12,505 nucleotides of DNA from an uncultured Comamonadaceae bacterium (GCA_946482595.1 CAMLSD010000121.1:1-12505); one strand, 5' to 3'; counted from the first letter of the stretch, positions 1-7,109 are shown. Notes: generated by a model not told the origin, from the letters alone. Made by a program: numbers and translations.

Positions 1-283
1 TGCGCTCGACGTTCATCGTCGGGTAGAGCGCATACGACTGGAACACCATGCCGATGGAGCGGTCCTTCGGGTCGGCCCAGGTGACGTCTTCGCCGGCGAT
101 CTCGATGCGGCCGTCGTGCACGTCGAGCAGCCCGGCGATCGAATGCAGCAGGGTGGACTTGCCGCAGCCCGACGGGCCCAGCAACACCAGGAACTCGCCC
201 TCGTGCACGTCCAGGTGCAGGTTCTCGAGGATGGTGAGCGGGCCCATGCGGACTTGCAGGGCTTCGATGCGGACACTGGACAC
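1..283 (-). CDS. Sugar ABC transporter ATP-binding protein (MalK/UgpC-type), 5' part only
   Basis: This is the cytoplasmic ATPase that powers the sugar importer encoded next to it. About 94 N-terminal residues are visible before the window ends. The Walker A motif GPSGCGKST is at residues 36-44 and the Q-loop FQSYALYP starts near residue 81. The spacing and the motif SYALYPTM are typical of CUT1 ATPases. The signature motif, Walker B and any C-terminal OB-like domain lie outside. I chose the GTG at 283 because the protein then begins VSSVRIEALQ, the usual length before the first beta strand, and an AAAGG sits 7 nt upstream. It starts only 3 nt after the stop of the MalG-like permease gene, so translation is probably coupled. 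The family is clear. The substrate comes only from context. Confidence 0.93.
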   Translation of the reverse strand, partial: MSSVRIEALQVRMGPLTILENLHLDVHEGEFLVLLGPSGCGKSTLLHSIAGLLDVHDGRIEIAGEDVTWADPKDRSIGMVFQSYALYPTMNVER

Positions 284-286
284 GGA

Positions 287-1225
287 TCAGCCTTTCACGC
301 CGCCGGATGCGATGCCACGCACGAACCAGCGACCGGAGACGAGATAGATGACAAGCGGCACCAGCGAGGTGAGCAGCGTGGCCGCCATGTTGACGTTGTA
401 GAGACGTTCGCCGGTGGTGGTGTTGATGATGTTGTTCAACTGCACCGTCATCGGCAGGTTGTCGCGCCCGGCAAAGACCAGGCCCAGGATGAAGTCGTTC
501 CAGATCGCCGTGACCTGCATGATCACCGCCACCACGATGATGGGCACCGACATCGGCAGCATCAGCTGGAAGAAGATGCGCCAGAAGCCGCCACCGTCGA
601 TGCGCGCCGCCTTGAACAGCTCCATCGGCAGGCTGGCGTAGTAGTTGCGGAACAGCAGCGTCATCACCGGCATGCCGAACAGGGTGTGGATCAGCACGAT
701 GCCCGGCAGCGTGCCGAACAGCGACAGCGAGGCAAACGCGCGCACCAGCGGGAACATCAGCACCTGGTAGGGAACGAAGGCGCCCACCATCAGCACGCCG
801 AGCAGCCAGGCGCCGCCGCGCGGGCGCCAGAACGACAGCGCGTAGCCGTTGATCGCGCCCACCAGGATGGACAGGGCTGTGCTGGGCACGACGATCAGCA
901 CCGAGTTGACGAAGCCGGTGCGGATGCCCTCGCACTGCAGTCCGGTGCACGCGGATGCCCAGGCCACCATCCAGGGCTCGACCGTGAAGCTCACCGGCAG
1001 CGAGAAGATCTGCCCCAGGCGGATCTCCTCCATCGGCTTGAACGAGGTGGCCAGCATCACGTACAGCGGCAGCAGGAAAAACACCGCGCACGACAGCAAG
1101 AAGGCATACAGCCCCAGGCGGGCGGGCGTCCAGGCCGAACGCCGCGGACGGCTGCGCGTGCGTGCAGGGGCCTGGCCGGTGCGCTCCGCCGGCGGCGTGA
1201 GGGAGGTCGACACCGGCGCGCTCAT
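287..1225 (-). CDS. Sugar ABC transporter permease, MalG-like (CUT1 family)
   Basis: Inner-membrane permease subunit of 312 residues, usual size for the family. A positively charged N-terminal tail precedes a first membrane helix near residues 36-60. Further helices follow, with the EAA loop (LFKAARIDGGGFWRIFF, about 203-219, then LPMSVP) that docks on the ATPase. A periplasmic-side loop carries CTGLQCEG (93-100), an insertion I associate with glucose-type (Gts) permeases. An upstream ATG at 1279 would add 18 residues inside the preceding gene. I prefer the ATG at 1225 because it forms an ATGA overlap with the stop of the MalF-like gene and has GGGAGG 6 nt upstream (1232-1237). Fourth gene of the operon. 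Transported sugar inferred as glucose, cellobiose or a related oligosaccharide. Confidence 0.93.
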   Translation of the reverse strand: MSAPVSTSLTPPAERTGQAPARTRSRPRRSAWTPARLGLYAFLLSCAVFFLLPLYVMLATSFKPMEEIRLGQIFSLPVSFTVEPWMVAWASACTGLQCEGIRTGFVNSVLIVVPSTALSILVGAINGYALSFWRPRGGAWLLGVLMVGAFVPYQVLMFPLVRAFASLSLFGTLPGIVLIHTLFGMPVMTLLFRNYYASLPMELFKAARIDGGGFWRIFFQLMLPMSVPIIVVAVIMQVTAIWNDFILGLVFAGRDNLPMTVQLNNIINTTTGERLYNVNMAATLLTSLVPLVIYLVSGRWFVRGIASGGVKG

Positions 1226-2172
1226 GCCTTGCCTCCCGCGGCGCCGCGCCGCGCCGCCTGGCTGCGGGCGTACAGCCACGGCGCCAGCAGTGCCAGCACC
1301 GTGAGCAGCAGCACCGTCGAGGCGGCCGAGGCCAGCCCCACGTTGGCGCGACCGAAGAGGTGATCCATGATGAACTTGGCCGGCACCTCGCTGGCCGTGC
1401 CGGGCCCGCCCTGGGTCATCGCCACGACCACGTCGTAGACCTTGACCACCCCCACGGCCAGCAGCACGAAGGCGGTCACGAACGACGGCCCCATCATCGG
1501 GATCACGATGCTCAGGTAGACGCGCCAGCGCGGAATGCCGTCGATGCGCGCGGCCTTCCAGATGCCGTCATCGATGCCGCGCAGCCCGGCCAGCATCAGC
1601 GCCATCACCAGCCCCGAGGCCTGCCAGACGGCGGCGATGACCACGGCATAGATCACACGGTCCTGGCTGATGATCCAGTCGAACCGGAAGTCCTCCAGGC
1701 CCCAGCCGCGCACGGTGGCCTGCAGGCCCAGCTCGGGGTTGAGCATCCACTGCCAGATCAGGCCGGTGGCCACGAAGGACATCGCATAGGGGTAGAGGAA
1801 CACCGTGCGCCACAGCCCCTCGCCGGCCACCTGCTGGTCGATGAAGACCGCCAGCAGGAAGCCCAGCACCAGGCAGGCCAGGATGAACAGCACACCGAAG
1901 AGGGCCACGTTGTGCAGCGACACGAGCCAGCGTTCGGTCTCGAACAGCCGCACGTACTGCGCGAGCCCGACAAAGCTGCCGTTGGGCAGGGTGCGCGAGC
2001 CGGTGAAGGAGATCCACACCGACCACACCACGGTGCCGATGTAGGCGAAGACGACGGTGGCGGCCATCGGCAGCAAGGCGGTCCAGACCGCCCAGTGGCG
2101 CCGGATGGCAGCAAGGGCGGGCCGGTGTCGCGTTCCGGCGGGCACGAGGGGGCCTGAGGGCCTGGCGAGCAT
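1222..2172 (-). CDS. Sugar ABC transporter permease, MalF-like (CUT1 family)
   Basis: Inner-membrane permease of 316 residues that should pair with the MalG-like subunit. A short basic cytoplasmic tail (to about residue 26) is followed by six predicted membrane segments, the first near 28-55. The EAA loop IWKAARIDGIPRWRVYL (204-220, then IPMMGP) contacts the ATPase. YDVVVAMTQGGPG (246-258) is a well-conserved stretch of MalF/UgpA-type permeases. The large periplasmic P2 domain of E. coli MalF is absent, as in most CUT1 permeases. The ATG at 2172 has GGAG (2178-2181) 5 nt upstream. Its stop overlaps the next ATG as ATGA. The 60 bp gap to the binding-protein gene holds no terminator-like hairpin that I can see. 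Confidence 0.94.
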   Translation of the reverse strand: MLARPSGPLVPAGTRHRPALAAIRRHWAVWTALLPMAATVVFAYIGTVVWSVWISFTGSRTLPNGSFVGLAQYVRLFETERWLVSLHNVALFGVLFILACLVLGFLLAVFIDQQVAGEGLWRTVFLYPYAMSFVATGLIWQWMLNPELGLQATVRGWGLEDFRFDWIISQDRVIYAVVIAAVWQASGLVMALMLAGLRGIDDGIWKAARIDGIPRWRVYLSIVIPMMGPSFVTAFVLLAVGVVKVYDVVVAMTQGGPGTASEVPAKFIMDHLFGRANVGLASAASTVLLLTVLALLAPWLYARSQAARRGAAGGKA

Positions 2173-2232
2173 GTTGACTCCGGGGAATGCGCCGTGCGAG
2201 GCCTGCGGGCCGCCACACGGCGCGGGCAGAAC

Positions 2233-3495
2233 TCAACCCTTCAGCGCTGCGCCGAAGGCCTTCACGGCGTCGTCGACCGACTGGTTGTTGTTCCAGAACT
2301 TCGTGATGATGTCCTGCAGGGCGCCGTTCATGTCGGGCGTGACCAGCATCTCGGCATGGGGCAGGTGGCGGCTGCGGTCCTGCATGATGCGCATCCCTGC
2401 CTGGGCGCAGATGTCCATCGCCGCCACGTTGACGTCGGTGCGGATCGGGATCGAGCCCTTCTTGTTGTTGAAGGCCACCTGCGTGACCGGCGACGTCATC
2501 GTGCTGGCCAGCAGATGCTGGGCCCGGATGGCGGCCGGGTCGGTCGTCTTGGGGAACACGAACACGTCGCCGGAGATGATGTACGGCGACTTGTCGCCCA
2601 GGCCCGGGAAGCAGCCGAAGTCCTTGCCGGCCACCTGGCGCGCCGCACTGAACTCGCCCTTGGCCCAGTCGCCCATGATCTGGATGCCGGCCTTGCCCGA
2701 GATCACCATCGAGGTCGCGTCGTTCCAGTTGCGCCCGGGCGAGCCAGGGTCCACATAGGCACGCAGGCGCTTGAAGCTGGCCAGCACCTTGCGGAAAGCC
2801 TCGGAGTTCACAGCAGCCTGGTCGCGATCGCGATAGACCTTCAGGAAAAGATCGGCGCCGCCCACGTTGGCCAGCATCGCGTCGAAGGTGATCTTTTCCT
2901 GCCAGGCCTGGCCGCCCAGCGCCAGCGGCACCACACCGGCGGCCTTGAGCTTGTCGAGCGCGGCGAACAGCTCCTCGACGGTGCGCGGCTCCTGCGTCAG
3001 TCCGGCCTTGGCAAAGGCCGGCTTGGAGTACCAGAACCAGCCGGGCATGTGGATGTTCACCGGCACCGCGTAGTAGTGGCCCTTGACCTTGATGCTGTTC
3101 AGGATGGGAGCGGGCAGCAGCTTGTCCCAGCCTTCCTTTTGCGCCACCGCGTCGACATGGTTCAGCAGGCCCTCGTCGATGATGTCGTGGAACTGCTTGG
3201 AGGTGTTGAACTGCGCTGCGGTGGACGGATTGCCGCCGACGATGCGGTTGATGGCGGCCGCACGCGCGGCTTCGCCACCCGCCACGGCGCTGTCCACCCA
3301 GGTGCCGCCGGCGGCCTTGTAGGCGTCAGCCAGTTCCTTCATCGCGGCAGACTCGCCGCCGGACGTCCACCAGTGGATCACTTCGGCCTTGGGGGCTTGG
3401 GCGTGTGCGCTGATCGCGCCGCCCGCCAGCAAGGCGGCGGCCAGGGTGCGATGCAGGGCAGTCCGCAGCGGGGTGCGGCGCAGGGTCGTGGTCAT
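2233..3495 (-). CDS. Periplasmic sugar-binding protein, GtsA-like glucose/mannose type
   Basis: Periplasmic receptor of the ABC importer, 420 residues. The N-terminus is a Sec signal peptide: arginines up to residue 16, hydrophobic core LAAALLAGGAISA, likely cleavage after AHA-32. There is no lipobox. HWWTSGGE (41-48) at the start of the mature protein and MPGWFWYSK (150-158) supply aromatic residues typical of sugar stacking. QIMGDWAKGEF (272-282) is a family-conserved block. Known glucose-binding proteins of the Gts/Thermus type share the WWTSGGE start, so this branch rather than the maltose branch is likely. The mature protein has only two cysteines (295 and 363), which could form a disulfide. 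GAGGAG (3502-3507) lies 6 nt before the ATG. Ligand specificity cannot be read from sequence. Confidence 0.93.
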   Translation of the reverse strand: MTTTLRRTPLRTALHRTLAAALLAGGAISAHAQAPKAEVIHWWTSGGESAAMKELADAYKAAGGTWVDSAVAGGEAARAAAINRIVGGNPSTAAQFNTSKQFHDIIDEGLLNHVDAVAQKEGWDKLLPAPILNSIKVKGHYYAVPVNIHMPGWFWYSKPAFAKAGLTQEPRTVEELFAALDKLKAAGVVPLALGGQAWQEKITFDAMLANVGGADLFLKVYRDRDQAAVNSEAFRKVLASFKRLRAYVDPGSPGRNWNDATSMVISGKAGIQIMGDWAKGEFSAARQVAGKDFGCFPGLGDKSPYIISGDVFVFPKTTDPAAIRAQHLLASTMTSPVTQVAFNNKKGSIPIRTDVNVAAMDICAQAGMRIMQDRSRHLPHAEMLVTPDMNGALQDIITKFWNNNQSVDDAVKAFGAALKG

Positions 3496-3550
3496 TCGGG
3501 TCTCCTCAGGTTGCGAGCTTGAAGCTCCGTCGTCGATGTGAAAAGCCGGA

Positions 3551-4930
3551 TCAGCCCCGATGCCGGCGCGAGGCCATGAAGGCCTGCAGGGCGAGGGCGC
3601 TGTCCTTCAGGGTGCGGGTCTGGGTGGTGTAGTCGACATGCACGATGCCGAAGCGGCGCTCGTAGCCGAAGGCCCACTCGAAGTTGTCCATCAGTGACCA
3701 CACGAAGTAGCCCCGCACGTCCACGCCTTCGCGCATCGCGGCGTCCACGGCGGCCAGGTGCCGGTCGATGAAGCCGATGCGCTGGGTGTCGTGCACCTGG
3801 CCCCCGGTCATGCGGTCGTCGAATGCGGCGCCGTTTTCGGTGATGTAGACCGGCGGCAGGTTGTCGTAGCGGCGATGGAAGTCCACCAGCAGGCGGCGCA
3901 GGCTGTCGGGGTGGACCTCCCAGCCCATCTGCGTGCGCTCCAGCCCGTCGAGGTGCACCTCGCGATAACGGTGCGCACCGTCGCTTTCGACATGCGTGCG
4001 GAAGTAGTAGTTGATGCCCAGGAAGTCCAGCGGCTGTGCGATGGTGTCCATGTCGCCGTCGAGCACCAGCGGTTCGGTGCCCGGCCACAAGTCGAACAGT
4101 TCGTCGGGGTAGCCGCGGCCGAGCAACGGGTCGAGGATCCAGCGGTTGTGCTGCACCTCGAACAGGCGGGCGGCCTCGATGTCCCGGGCGCTGTCGCTGG
4201 CCGGTGCGGCCGAGCCGACGTTGGCCACGATGCCGCGGCGCGCCAGGGCATCGTTGGCCTGCAGGGCCGGCAGGGCCAGGCCGTGGCCCAGCAGCAGATG
4301 GTGCAGCGCCTGGGTGGCCATGCGCGTGGACTGCAGGCCGGGCGCATGGTGGCCGTTGCCGTGGCCGAGGTAAGCCGAGCACCACGGCTCGTTCAGCGTG
4401 GCCCAGGCGGTGACGCGCCCGGCCAGCTCGCGGCTCATCAGGTCGGCATAGTCGGCAAAACGCCAGGCGGTCTCGCGGTTGAGCCAGCCGCCGCGGTCCT
4501 GCAGCCACTGCGGCAGGTCCCAGTGATACAGCGTGACGTAACGCTGCAGGCCACGCGCCTCGAGCGCGTCGAGCAGCCGCTTGTAGAAGTCCAGGCCCTT
4601 GTGGTTGGGGCGGCCGTGCTCGTCCATCACGCGGGGCCAGGCGATCGACAGCCGGTAGGCGTCCACCCCCAGCCCGGCGATCAGCTCGACGTCTTCATGC
4701 CAGCGGTGGTAGTGGTCGCAGGCCGGCTCGCCGGTGTCGCCGTGCAGCACCTTGCCCGGCGTCTGGCAGAAGGTGTCCCAGATCGACGGCAGGCGGCCGT
4801 CGGCCTGGGTGGCGCCTTCGATCTGGAAGGCCGCCGTGGCCACGCCGAACAGGAAGTCCGGGCGGCGCATCGCGGCATCGGCCGGCAGGTGGGTCAGCTC
4901 GGACAGGGTGTCCGGTCGGCTCGTGGGCAC
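3551..4930 (-). CDS. GH1 beta-glucosidase, cytoplasmic
   Basis: Glycoside hydrolase family 1 retaining enzyme, expected to release glucose from cellobiose or other beta-glucosides. With the GTG start it has 459 residues, the usual length for a single-domain GH1 barrel. The N-terminal GH1 signature FLFGVATAAFQIEGA is at about 26-40. The acid/base motif TLNEPW places Glu181, the nucleophile motif YITENG places Glu365, and the substrate-site block WSLMDNFEWAFGY is at 411-423. No signal peptide is present, so it acts in the cytoplasm. No obvious phosphosugar-pocket evidence or PTS gene is nearby, so I call it beta-glucosidase rather than 6-phospho-beta-glucosidase. It is the first gene of the operon, directly behind the promoter and operator, and 55 bp before the binding-protein gene. 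Beta-galactosidase or fucosidase side activities are possible. Confidence 0.95.
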   Translation of the reverse strand: MPTSRPDTLSELTHLPADAAMRRPDFLFGVATAAFQIEGATQADGRLPSIWDTFCQTPGKVLHGDTGEPACDHYHRWHEDVELIAGLGVDAYRLSIAWPRVMDEHGRPNHKGLDFYKRLLDALEARGLQRYVTLYHWDLPQWLQDRGGWLNRETAWRFADYADLMSRELAGRVTAWATLNEPWCSAYLGHGNGHHAPGLQSTRMATQALHHLLLGHGLALPALQANDALARRGIVANVGSAAPASDSARDIEAARLFEVQHNRWILDPLLGRGYPDELFDLWPGTEPLVLDGDMDTIAQPLDFLGINYYFRTHVESDGAHRYREVHLDGLERTQMGWEVHPDSLRRLLVDFHRRYDNLPPVYITENGAAFDDRMTGGQVHDTQRIGFIDRHLAAVDAAMREGVDVRGYFVWSLMDNFEWAFGYERRFGIVHVDYTTQTRTLKDSALALQAFMASRRHRG

Positions 4931-4937
4931 GGAAGGT

Positions 4938-4943
4938 CTCCTT
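4938..4943 (-). promoter_or_regulatory. Ribosome binding site fixing the GH1 start
   Basis: AAGGAG on the minus strand, 7 nt upstream of the GTG at 4930. The frame stays open upstream to an ATG at 5056, but that extension lacks GH1 homology and would start upstream of the predicted promoter and operator. This strong site therefore marks the true start. Confidence 0.8.
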
Positions 4944-4969
4944 GGGGCTGGCGGCGCAGTCGCCGCGTG

Positions 4970-4983
4970 TGAAATCGTTTTCA
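4970..4983. promoter_or_regulatory. LacI/GalR-family operator
   Basis: TGAAATCGTTTTCA is a 14 bp palindrome with arms TGAAA/TTTCA and a central CG; it fits TGAAAnCGnTTTCA with only the two n positions asymmetric. This is the general operator form for LacI/GalR-family proteins whose hinge-helix leucine wedges into a central CG step. It lies just downstream of the predicted leftward start site (about 4984), where a bound repressor would block transcription of the beta-glucosidase/ABC operon. The regulator gene at 5117 is the obvious partner. Binding is inferred. Confidence 0.8.
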
Positions 4984-4990
4984 GAACTGA

Positions 4991-5019
4991 ATTGGACACA
5001 CACATCTCGTGCATGTCAA
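4991..5019 (-). promoter_or_regulatory. Sigma70-like promoter of the beta-glucosidase/ABC operon
   Basis: Reading leftward, a perfect -35 TTGACA (5019-5014) is followed by a 17 bp spacer and a -10 TCCAAT (4996-4991; 4 of 6 consensus positions). The predicted start site is about 4984, giving a leader of roughly 54 nt before the GTG at 4930. The LacI-type operator begins right at the start site, a classic repression layout. Confidence 0.65.
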
Positions 5020-5023
5020 CGGA

Positions 5024-5040
5024 TGTACCCTTTTTGTACC
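5024..5040. repeat. Direct repeat TGTACC, 11 bp apart, in the divergent control region
   Basis: TGTACC occurs at 5024-5029 and again at 5035-5040, one helical turn apart, just upstream of the leftward -35 box. A related GATGTAC is at 5022-5028 and 5074-5080, the latter overlapping the putative regulator-gene -10. This could be an additional protein-binding site. No known factor is recognised, and chance is a real alternative. Confidence 0.35.
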
Positions 5041-5077
5041 TGCAAGTGGCTGTCAAACAAGGGAAAACCAGTAGATG

Positions 5078-5083
5078 TACAAT
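5078..5083 (+). promoter_or_regulatory. Possible -10 box for the lacI-type regulator gene
   Basis: TACAAT matches TATAAT in five of six positions and lies 34 bp before the ATG at 5117. Only a weak -35 (CAAACA, 5054-5059, 18 bp spacer) can be paired with it. If real, transcription would start near 5090. That rules out the upstream ATG at 5075 as the start codon. Confidence 0.4.
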
Positions 5084-5116
5084 GCGCCTGTCCGAAAGCT
5101 GGAAGCAGCAGTCTTC

Positions 5117-6148
5117 ATGAAAACGATGAGCAAAACTCCCCGTGAACCCGGTGGTACCGCCACCCTGCTCGAGGTGGCGCGTGCGGCGGGCGTGTCACCG
5201 GCGACGGTGTCGCGCATCCTCAACGGCGGCACCCGGGTGTCGTCGGCCAAGCGGCAGGCGGTGGAGGAGGCGATCCGCGCGCTCAACTTCAAGCCCAATC
5301 TGCTGGCCCAGAGCCTCAAACGAGGGCGCTCGATGATGGTGGGCGTGCTCACGCAGGACGTCGACAGTCCCTTTTTTGCGGAGACCCTGCTTGGGGTCGA
5401 GGCGGCGCTGGCGGGCACCGGCTACGAGCCGCTGATCGCCAGCGGCCACTGGAACCCCGCCGAAGAATCCGACCGCATCCGGCGGCTGCTCGCGCGGCAG
5501 GTCGACGGCATGATCGTCCTGTTCGGGCGGCTGTCGAACGAGGAGCTGCTGCAGTTTTCCGACCATGTGCCGCTGGTGGCCACCGGACACGAGTTCTCGG
5601 CACCGCGGGCGCTGGCCTTCCGGCTGGACAGTGAACACGGCGGTTACCTCGCGACACGCCACCTGATCGAGCAGGGGCACCGCAGCATCGCCCACATCGC
5701 CGGCCCGCCGGACCATGCCGATGCCGTCGATCGTCTTGCCGGCTACCGCCGTGCGCTGAACGAAGCCGGGCTGCGCTTCGACGAGCGGCTGGTGGTGGAG
5801 GGCAACTTCAAGGAGCCTGCCGGCGTCATCGGCGTGAACCGGCTGATGGACAGCGGCGCGTCGTTCTCGGCCATCTTTGCCGCCAACGACCAGACCGCCT
5901 ACGGTGCCCGCCTGGCGCTGTACCGGCTGGGCATCCGGGTGCCCGAGGACATCTCGCTGATCGGCTTCGACGATCTTCAGAGCTCGCTCTACACCACCCC
6001 GCCGCTGACCACCGTGCGCCAGCCGATGTTCGATGCCGGGCGGCTGGCCGCCTCGGCCTTGCTCAGGCTGATCGAGGGCGAGACGGCCCAGGTCGATGCG
6101 CCGGCCCTGTCGCTCGTCGTGCGGGAGACAACACGGCGGGTGCGCTGA
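5117..6148 (+). CDS. LacI/GalR-family transcriptional regulator
   Basis: DNA-binding repressor of 343 residues, normal for the family. The N-terminal helix-turn-helix TLLEVARAAGVSPATVSRIL is at 16-35. The hinge helix follows with AQSLKRG (64-70); Leu67 corresponds to the leucine that inserts into the central CG of LacI-family operators. The rest is a periplasmic-binding-protein-like effector domain, with DSPFF (83-87), AIFAANDQTAYGA (252-264) and SLIGFDD (280-286) as typical blocks. An in-frame ATG at 5075 exists, but 5117 has GGAAG upstream and fits the putative promoter; 5126 is a further alternative. The gene is divergent from the sugar operon, whose promoter carries a matching operator, so it is probably the operon's local repressor released by the imported sugar or a hydrolysis product. 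The inducer is unknown. Confidence 0.94.
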   Translation: MKTMSKTPREPGGTATLLEVARAAGVSPATVSRILNGGTRVSSAKRQAVEEAIRALNFKPNLLAQSLKRGRSMMVGVLTQDVDSPFFAETLLGVEAALAGTGYEPLIASGHWNPAEESDRIRRLLARQVDGMIVLFGRLSNEELLQFSDHVPLVATGHEFSAPRALAFRLDSEHGGYLATRHLIEQGHRSIAHIAGPPDHADAVDRLAGYRRALNEAGLRFDERLVVEGNFKEPAGVIGVNRLMDSGASFSAIFAANDQTAYGARLALYRLGIRVPEDISLIGFDDLQSSLYTTPPLTTVRQPMFDAGRLAASALLRLIEGETAQVDAPALSLVVRETTRRVR

Positions 6149-6156
6149 GCGGCGTC

Positions 6157-6175
6157 CTGCACTGAAATCGTGCAG
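6157..6175. repeat. Short inverted repeat after the regulator gene
   Basis: CTGCAC and GTGCAG form a 6 bp stem with a 7 nt loop, 8 bp after the regulator stop codon. No T-run follows, so it is not a convincing intrinsic terminator. The loop contains TGAAATCGT, matching the left part of the operator at 4970. It is the only structure in the 43 bp gap before the EamA gene. Confidence 0.3.
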
Positions 6176-6191
6176 CGGGCACAATCATCGG

Positions 6192-7109
6192 ATGACTGAC
6201 CGACGCGCCCACCTCGACTCCCGCGCCATGCTGCTGCTGCTGGGCTGCTGCGCCATCTGGGGCCTGCAGCAGATCGTCGCCAAGGCCACGCTGCCGCTGA
6301 TGCCCCCGGTGATGCAGGCCGCCCTGCGATCCGGTGTCGCGGCCCTGCTGGTCTGGGCCTGGGCGGCGCACCGCGGGACGCCGCTGTTCCAGCGCGACGG
6401 CACGCTGCCGGGTGGCCTGCTCGCCGGCCTGCTGTTTGCCGCCGAATTCGTCTGCATCTACGTCGGGCTGGGCTACACCACCGCGTCGCGGCTGGTCGTG
6501 CTGGTCTATCTGTCGCCCTTTGTGGTGGCGGCCGGCATGCCCTTCATTGCGCGCACCGAACGGCTGGCGCCGGCGCAGATCGCCGGCCTGGCGCTGGGTT
6601 TTGGCGCGGTGGTGCTGGCATTCAGCGAAGGCCTGATGAGCGCCGGCCGCGATGGCGATCAGCAGTGGATCGGCGATGCCCTGGCCGTGGTGGCGGCGGT
6701 GCTGTGGGGCGCCACCACCCTGGCGATCCGCGGCAGCCGGCTCAGCCTGGCCTCGCCCGAAAAGACACTGTTCTATCAACTGGCGATCTCGGCCGTCGCC
6801 TTGGCCGCCGCTTCCGCCGCGCGGGGTGAGGTCTGGCCGGTGCAGTGGGGGGCGGCCCTGTGGGCGTCGATGTTCTTCCAGGCGGTGATCGTGGCCTTTG
6901 CCAGCTACCTGGTGTGGTTCTGGCTCATCCGGCACTATCCGGCCACCCACCTGGCGTCGTTCACCTTCCTGACGCCGCTGTTCGGCCTGCTGATGGGCTG
7001 GGCGCTGCTCGGCGAGGCGATCACGCTGCAGCTGGTGCTGGCCCTGTGCGGCGTTGCTGTGGGCATCTGGCTGGTCAACCGCCGGCCCGCTGCCGCGCCA
7101 GGTCGATGA
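6192..7109 (+). CDS. DMT-superfamily transporter, EamA family
   Basis: Integral inner-membrane protein of 305 residues with about ten hydrophobic segments, arranged as two EamA repeats of five helices. The first repeat opens with CCAIWGLQQIVAK (about 19-31). The second is introduced by the hydrophilic linker near DGDQQWIGDALAVVAAVLWG and ends with a helix of the form LTPLFGLLMGWALLGE, typical of the family. Such proteins export metabolites or amino acids, but the substrate cannot be told from sequence. The frame extends upstream to 6096 inside the regulator gene; the ATG at 6192 (MTDRRAHLDSRAM) is preferred because it leaves a normal N-terminus, although no strong Shine-Dalgarno is visible. 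It lies 43 bp behind the regulator and could be read from the same transcript. Its 3' end overlaps the convergent ligase gene by 35 bp. Confidence 0.9.
   Translation: MTDRRAHLDSRAMLLLLGCCAIWGLQQIVAKATLPLMPPVMQAALRSGVAALLVWAWAAHRGTPLFQRDGTLPGGLLAGLLFAAEFVCIYVGLGYTTASRLVVLVYLSPFVVAAGMPFIARTERLAPAQIAGLALGFGAVVLAFSEGLMSAGRDGDQQWIGDALAVVAAVLWGATTLAIRGSRLSLASPEKTLFYQLAISAVALAAASAARGEVWPVQWGAALWASMFFQAVIVAFASYLVWFWLIRHYPATHLASFTFLTPLFGLLMGWALLGEAITLQLVLALCGVAVGIWLVNRRPAAAPGR

Noticed and set aside
116..1363. Long plus-strand open frame (415 codons) opposite the permease genes
   Set aside because: The translation is rich in H, Q, R, A and G with no domain, and it mirrors the codon bias of the real minus-strand permeases. 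High GC leaves antisense frames open.
2194..3522. Plus-strand frame (442 codons) opposite the sugar-binding protein gene
   Set aside because: Low-complexity R/H/G/L composition and no recognisable motif; the opposite strand encodes a clear receptor with a signal peptide.
3515..3527. Small palindrome GAGCTTGAAGCTC between the beta-glucosidase and binding-protein genes
   Set aside because: With a one-base centre it cannot make a stable hairpin, has no T-run and does not resemble the operator. Probably chance.
3758..4972. Plus-strand frame (404 codons) opposite the beta-glucosidase gene
   Set aside because: Shadow of the GH1 gene; it lacks motifs and runs into the control region.
4931..5056. 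N-terminal extension of the beta-glucosidase from an ATG at 5056
   Set aside because: It would start upstream of the predicted promoter and operator, has no GH1 homology, and a strong AAGGAG supports the GTG at 4930.
5075..5116. Longer LacI-family protein starting at ATG 5075
   Set aside because: This ATG directly abuts the candidate -10 box, so it would precede the transcript start. The helix-turn-helix is already near the usual distance from the ATG at 5117.
6163..6174. Possible second LacI operator (TGAAATCGTGCA) after the regulator gene
   Set aside because: It matches only the left half of the operator; the right half is not palindromic. It is explained as well by the CTGCAC/GTGCAG repeat.
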